Shown here: positions 62,601 to 64,000 of the stretch, in pieces
Layout: every line of letters begins with the position of its first letter
Position numbering within the stretch: position 1 is the stretch's first letter
Origin: Liolophura sinensis
Taxonomy: Eukaryota; Mollusca; Polyplacophora; Chitonida; Chitonidae
Assembly: GCF_032854445.1 (NCBI RefSeq)
Contig: NC_088298.1
Location: forward strand, 20,857,295 to 20,921,294
DNA: 64,000 bases
Direction of reading: 5' to 3'
The notes under the pieces: model-generated
What the model was told of the DNA's origin: nothing
Seen by the model: the letters and a program-made list of their open reading frames with translations, nothing else
The model's database searches: none
Program-made: the position numbers and the translations under genes

Positions 62601-63716
62601 GTAAGTCGTCTCAGTGATGCAGCACTAAATAAAAGAGCGGTGGAAATCCGTCCTGCAACAAGGAGGCACATTACACGTGCATGCACCCTAATGATTCCTT
62701 CGTCGTCATATGACTGAAAAATTGTTGAGTACGACGTTAAACCCCAAGCACTCACTCACTCACTCTAAATATAATCGCTCACGATGCTTCAGTGTGGCAT
62801 CACTTTGGAGGCATGGACTCGCCCTGACGCAAGAACACGCAGTATATGTACTAACCCCTAATGACTCCTGACTGAAAATTTTTCAAAGTACGATGTATAA
62901 CCCCAAGCATACATACATATATATGCCAGCTTTGTTGTGGAAGGAAACTGGGCTGATCATCGACAGGTTGCTTCCAGACCTTCCCATGTACGACCAAAGA
63001 GGAACAGAAGCGTTAGGACATAAGATTAACGGGAAAATAAGGGAGTTAATTTAATTTACCGATCACTTATCTTACCATGTTCCAGAGGCACAATTCACAC
63101 CTCTTTCCTATAGAAACTTGGCAAGTTCACTGACGTCCGCATTATTTGTCTACTCTAAATTACTTTTTGTGAAACTTTTTTCAGACGCCCATGTTATAGT
63201 AAATGTGGTCATGTGGTACAGTAGAACTTTTTTACCTTTACCGATGAAAGAGGAGTTGGAGCTGGAAACTCCCCTATTGTTGTTAGGTGAATAGGATAGG
63301 GAATAGGGTTTATAATAGGGCACAGGTTTCATGTTAGATGTCGGAGATAATGGTGGTATGGTGTTTAGGGAACTGTGTAGAGCCAGGCGGAAACCCACAA
63401 CCATCCCCGGGTGGCTTGCAGACCTTCCTGTATATGACTGGAGAGGAAACCAGCATGAGCTGGACTTGAACTCACAGTGGTCACATTAATTAAGACATAA
63501 AATCCCAAGCACACACATGTACATACTGCCCACAAACTACACTGTCAAACACATGATTTTAACACTAACTGGAGAACTTTATGAAATGAGGTGTGAAGTC
63601 CCTCCATAAATCAGTTGTTTGTCTCTTTGAACAGGTACAACGCTGCTGCTTTGATTACAACAGAGGGCCTCAAAGTCCCATATCTGGACAAGTTTGCTGT
63701 GTCGATGAAAGCCCAA
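50681..63716 (+). CDS. NAGS: N-acetylglutamate synthase, mitochondrial (11 exons, 3' end beyond window)
   Basis: Exons: 50681-50988, 52069-52243, 52740-52856, 53547-53660, 54553-54674, 55494-55716, 57687-57767, 60511-60610, 61163-61256, 62108-62185, 63635-63716. All borders are GT/AG and phases agree, giving 498 codons. TAA 21 bp upstream of the ATG fixes the start. Residues 1-34 are basic (R6, K8, R23, K24, R27, K31) with no acidic residue, like a mitochondrial presequence. Residues of about 140-400 form the amino-acid-kinase-type regulatory domain ('KPFAVIQVGNDVF', 'RPIVIHGNHVS', 'VMEINTVGGF'). From about 414 the acetyltransferase domain starts ('SGTFFKITEPVRKC', 'LYLSEGYNAAALITTEG', 'VPYLDKFAVS'). 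The family makes N-acetylglutamate from acetyl-CoA and glutamate and in animals supports carbamoyl-phosphate synthase. The last part of the acetyltransferase lies right of the window. Confidence 0.95.
51395..51875. repeat. 33-bp minisatellite in NAGS intron 1, about 14 units
   Basis: The unit 'gacttaggtcagaaatgcaa' plus 'ggcttcgttgtat' is repeated. It stays open on both strands (11-residue units 'YDLGQKCKASL' forward and 'TTKPCISDLSH' reverse), producing long apparent ORFs. No splice signal ties either frame to a gene. Confidence 0.96.
52977..53252 (+). repeat. SINE family S1, near full length
   Basis: Forward copy in NAGS intron 3, with A-box-like 'gaggtggttagcact', B-box-like 'gaattcaagtcc' and full 3' end. 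It is slightly diverged, with small insertions in the central domain. Confidence 0.9.
54250..54460. repeat. MITE-A, copy 3
   Basis: Left 'ccagggtcacaaaccagtct' and 'tagacctgagtctt', right 'cataagtccaagataacttc' and 'atgatcctgga', in NAGS intron 4. Confidence 0.8.
54750..55080 (+). repeat. SINE family S1 interrupted by a 92-bp insertion
   Basis: The S1 head and central domain run to 'gatggttgtggg'. The next segment, flanked by direct repeats 'gactcaaaactatatg' (54887 and 54979), separates it from 'cacgtgggaaggcctgccag', which continues the element. It is in NAGS intron 5. Confidence 0.65.
55085..55490. repeat. Higher-order tandem repeat running into the NAGS exon 6 acceptor
   Basis: Blocks 'ctgttacagttaacctaaga', 'aaagtgtttacatttgtccc' and 'aagtgtttacatttggccta' alternate with 'aagtgtttacttttcaccaa'. 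The larger unit is about 120 bp. The last unit ends 'tttggcttactgttgcag' at 55493, which is the real splice acceptor. Confidence 0.93.
55912..56268 (+). repeat. SINE family S2, full length
   Basis: tRNA-like head with 'tagcaaagttggtagagcg' (A-box-like) and 'ggtcaatcc'/'gggtcgaatcac' (two B-box-like stretches). The body contains 'ggaagttgtagcttcctcgc' and 'gtggaaatccgtcctgcaac', the 3' end 'acattaaaccccaagcactc' and (ACTC)n. It is in NAGS intron 6. Confidence 0.9.
57046..57318 (+). repeat. SINE family S1, full length
   Basis: Forward copy in NAGS intron 6 with 'gcctttgtggctcagttggt' at the head and intact boxes. Confidence 0.92.
57460..57590. repeat. Pyrimidine-rich minisatellite, units of about 17-20 bp
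   Basis: 'cctctcctcatttgccccc' is repeated about seven times in NAGS intron 6, upstream of exon 7. Confidence 0.92.
59145..59340. repeat. Dispersed repeat DR1, copy 2
   Basis: Partner of 5300-5460, in NAGS intron 7. Confidence 0.75.
59440..59545 (-). repeat. Diverged S1 3' fragment
   Basis: 'gctgtactcaaaaatgtttc' and a decayed central domain on the reverse strand. Confidence 0.4.
59645..60140. repeat. 118-bp tandem repeat with many TGACCTTGA motifs
   Basis: The phase marker 'cagcttgaccttgatcaag' recurs at 59763, 59881, 59999 and (diverged) 60117. Two middle units are nearly identical. Most units carry two TGACCTTGA words (reverse complement TCAAGGTCA); nine perfect copies were counted. It is in NAGS intron 7. 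Confidence 0.94.
60645..61000. repeat. Roughly 21-bp minisatellite in NAGS intron 8
   Basis: 'ttgagtgtgagttggcatag' and variants are repeated, irregular at the left and regular at 60900-60990. Confidence 0.9.
61545..61755 (+). repeat. SINE family S3
   Basis: 'cagtgtaatgtgactgagtc', 'tgtcttcggcataatacttc', 'aatgactccttattgtcata' and 'gatgttaaaccccaagcatt' plus (ATTC)n, in NAGS intron 9. Confidence 0.8.
62186..62385. repeat. Tandem copies of the end of NAGS exon 10 with its donor
   Basis: Four degenerate copies of about 47 bp follow exon 10. Each carries a version of 'agaaaagtttccacacactt', 'tatctgtctgaa' and 'gggtaag', which in exon 10 encode the 'KSFHTLYLSEG' end plus the 5' splice site. 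Copies 3 and 5 (counting the exon as 1) retain a GTAAG donor. Confidence 0.88.
62402..62765 (+). repeat. SINE family S2, full length
   Basis: Reference S2 copy: 'tagcacagttggtagagcgt' head, 'ttgttgagtacgacgttaaa' 3' end and (CACT)n tail, in NAGS intron 10. Confidence 0.93.
62766..62935 (+). repeat. SINE family S3, 5'-truncated
   Basis: It begins inside the body ('gatgcttcagtgtggc'), with 'ctaatgactcctgactgaaa' and 'taaccccaagcatacatac'. It sits directly after the S2 copy, as if inserted into its tail. Confidence 0.7.
62937..63490 (-). repeat. Two diverged S1 fragments
   Basis: 62937-63005 and 63370-63490 carry reverse S1 central-domain and head sequence ('ggaaaccagcatgagctgga', 'cttgaactcacagtgg'), separated by about 360 bp of unique sequence. 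This may be one copy split by an insertion. Confidence 0.6.
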
Positions 63717-63822
63717 GTAAGATAGCTGGTTAGAGAGTCTGTCGAACAAATAATACAGAGCTGCTGTGTAACAGAAATGTTTAAAAACAAGGTCAGAGTT
63801 AACATGAATTTCTTCTGAGTAT

Positions 63823-64000
63823 ATTATAGAGCGTCCGCCTAGGGAGCGGTAGATCCAGGATCAATCCTGGGTCCTCGCTTGGCGTTCAGCATAAAGAGAA
63901 TAGTGCAACGGCTGGTTGATCCACATCAGTTTATTGGCTTGTGCGGGGCAGCTTACTTGCCTTCGGTAAATCGTCTCAGTGAAGTAGCACTGGATATAAG
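63823..64000 (+). repeat. SINE family S2 with internal deletion, cut by window end
   Basis: It starts inside the head ('gagcgtccgcctagggagcg'), jumps from 'ggatcaatcctgggt' to 'cctcgcttggcg' (about 38 bp missing) and continues to the right edge, in the intron after NAGS exon 11. Confidence 0.85.

Noticed and set aside
1-64000. CRISPR array, operon structure or bacterial origin
   Set aside because: Tandem arrays have no repeat/unique-spacer pattern, and genes are spliced with GT...AG introns.

Overview
The window is eukaryotic genomic DNA. Coding sequence is broken into short exons with GT...AG borders, introns are long, and more than half of the sequence is interspersed or tandem repeat. The gene content (an Ig/TIR receptor and an animal-type N-acetylglutamate synthase) and the repeats (tRNA-headed SINEs whose shared 3' ends read like 'gagtacggcgtaaaacacc') suggest a lophotrochozoan, most likely a mollusc. 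I cannot resolve species from the sequence alone.

Three spliced genes are supported. (1) Minus strand, 3551 down to 451: a three-exon gene for a 279-residue membrane protein of unknown family. It has a proline-rich N-terminus, a cysteine-rich block, one strong transmembrane segment, a short N-glycosylatable ectodomain and a hydrophobic C-terminal tail. (2) Plus strand, 23004-32811: a nine-exon gene whose exons join in frame into 495 codons: signal peptide, two Ig-type domains, transmembrane helix, TIR domain and an acidic tail. It is an interleukin-1-receptor-like Ig-TIR protein. (3) Plus strand, from 50681 past the right edge: eleven exons (498 codons) of mitochondrial N-acetylglutamate synthase (NAGS). 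The amino-acid-kinase part is complete and the acetyltransferase domain is cut by the window end.

Layout: 0-3.6 kb gene 1, with a 100-bp satellite in its second intron; 3.6-22.9 kb intergenic, with SINEs, a relic of a large DNA transposon with a retroviral-type integrase/chromodomain (8-10.6 kb), a 133-bp tandem repeat next to a palindrome (13.7-14.3 kb) and minisatellites; 22.9-32.8 kb the Ig-TIR receptor, with SINEs and inverted-repeat elements in most introns; 32.8-50.6 kb intergenic, with inverted-repeat (MITE-like) elements, a LINE fragment and minisatellites; 50.7-64 kb NAGS, where most of the longer introns hold their own tandem repeat. The three genes show no sign of working together: one is predicted to act in innate immune signalling, one in arginine/ammonia metabolism, and one is unknown.

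The main observations for follow-up are: the double-anchored topology predicted for the unknown gene; intron repeats in NAGS that copy a coding-exon end with its splice donor and that multiply a splice-acceptor-like sequence; a NAGS intron satellite carrying nine copies of an extended nuclear-receptor half-site; several SINE families with different tRNA-like heads but one shared 3' end; several MITE families recognisable only by comparing copies within the window, including one split by a later SINE; and a GC-rich island bounded by terminal inverted repeats. Splice sites, family assignments and repeat borders were read by eye.
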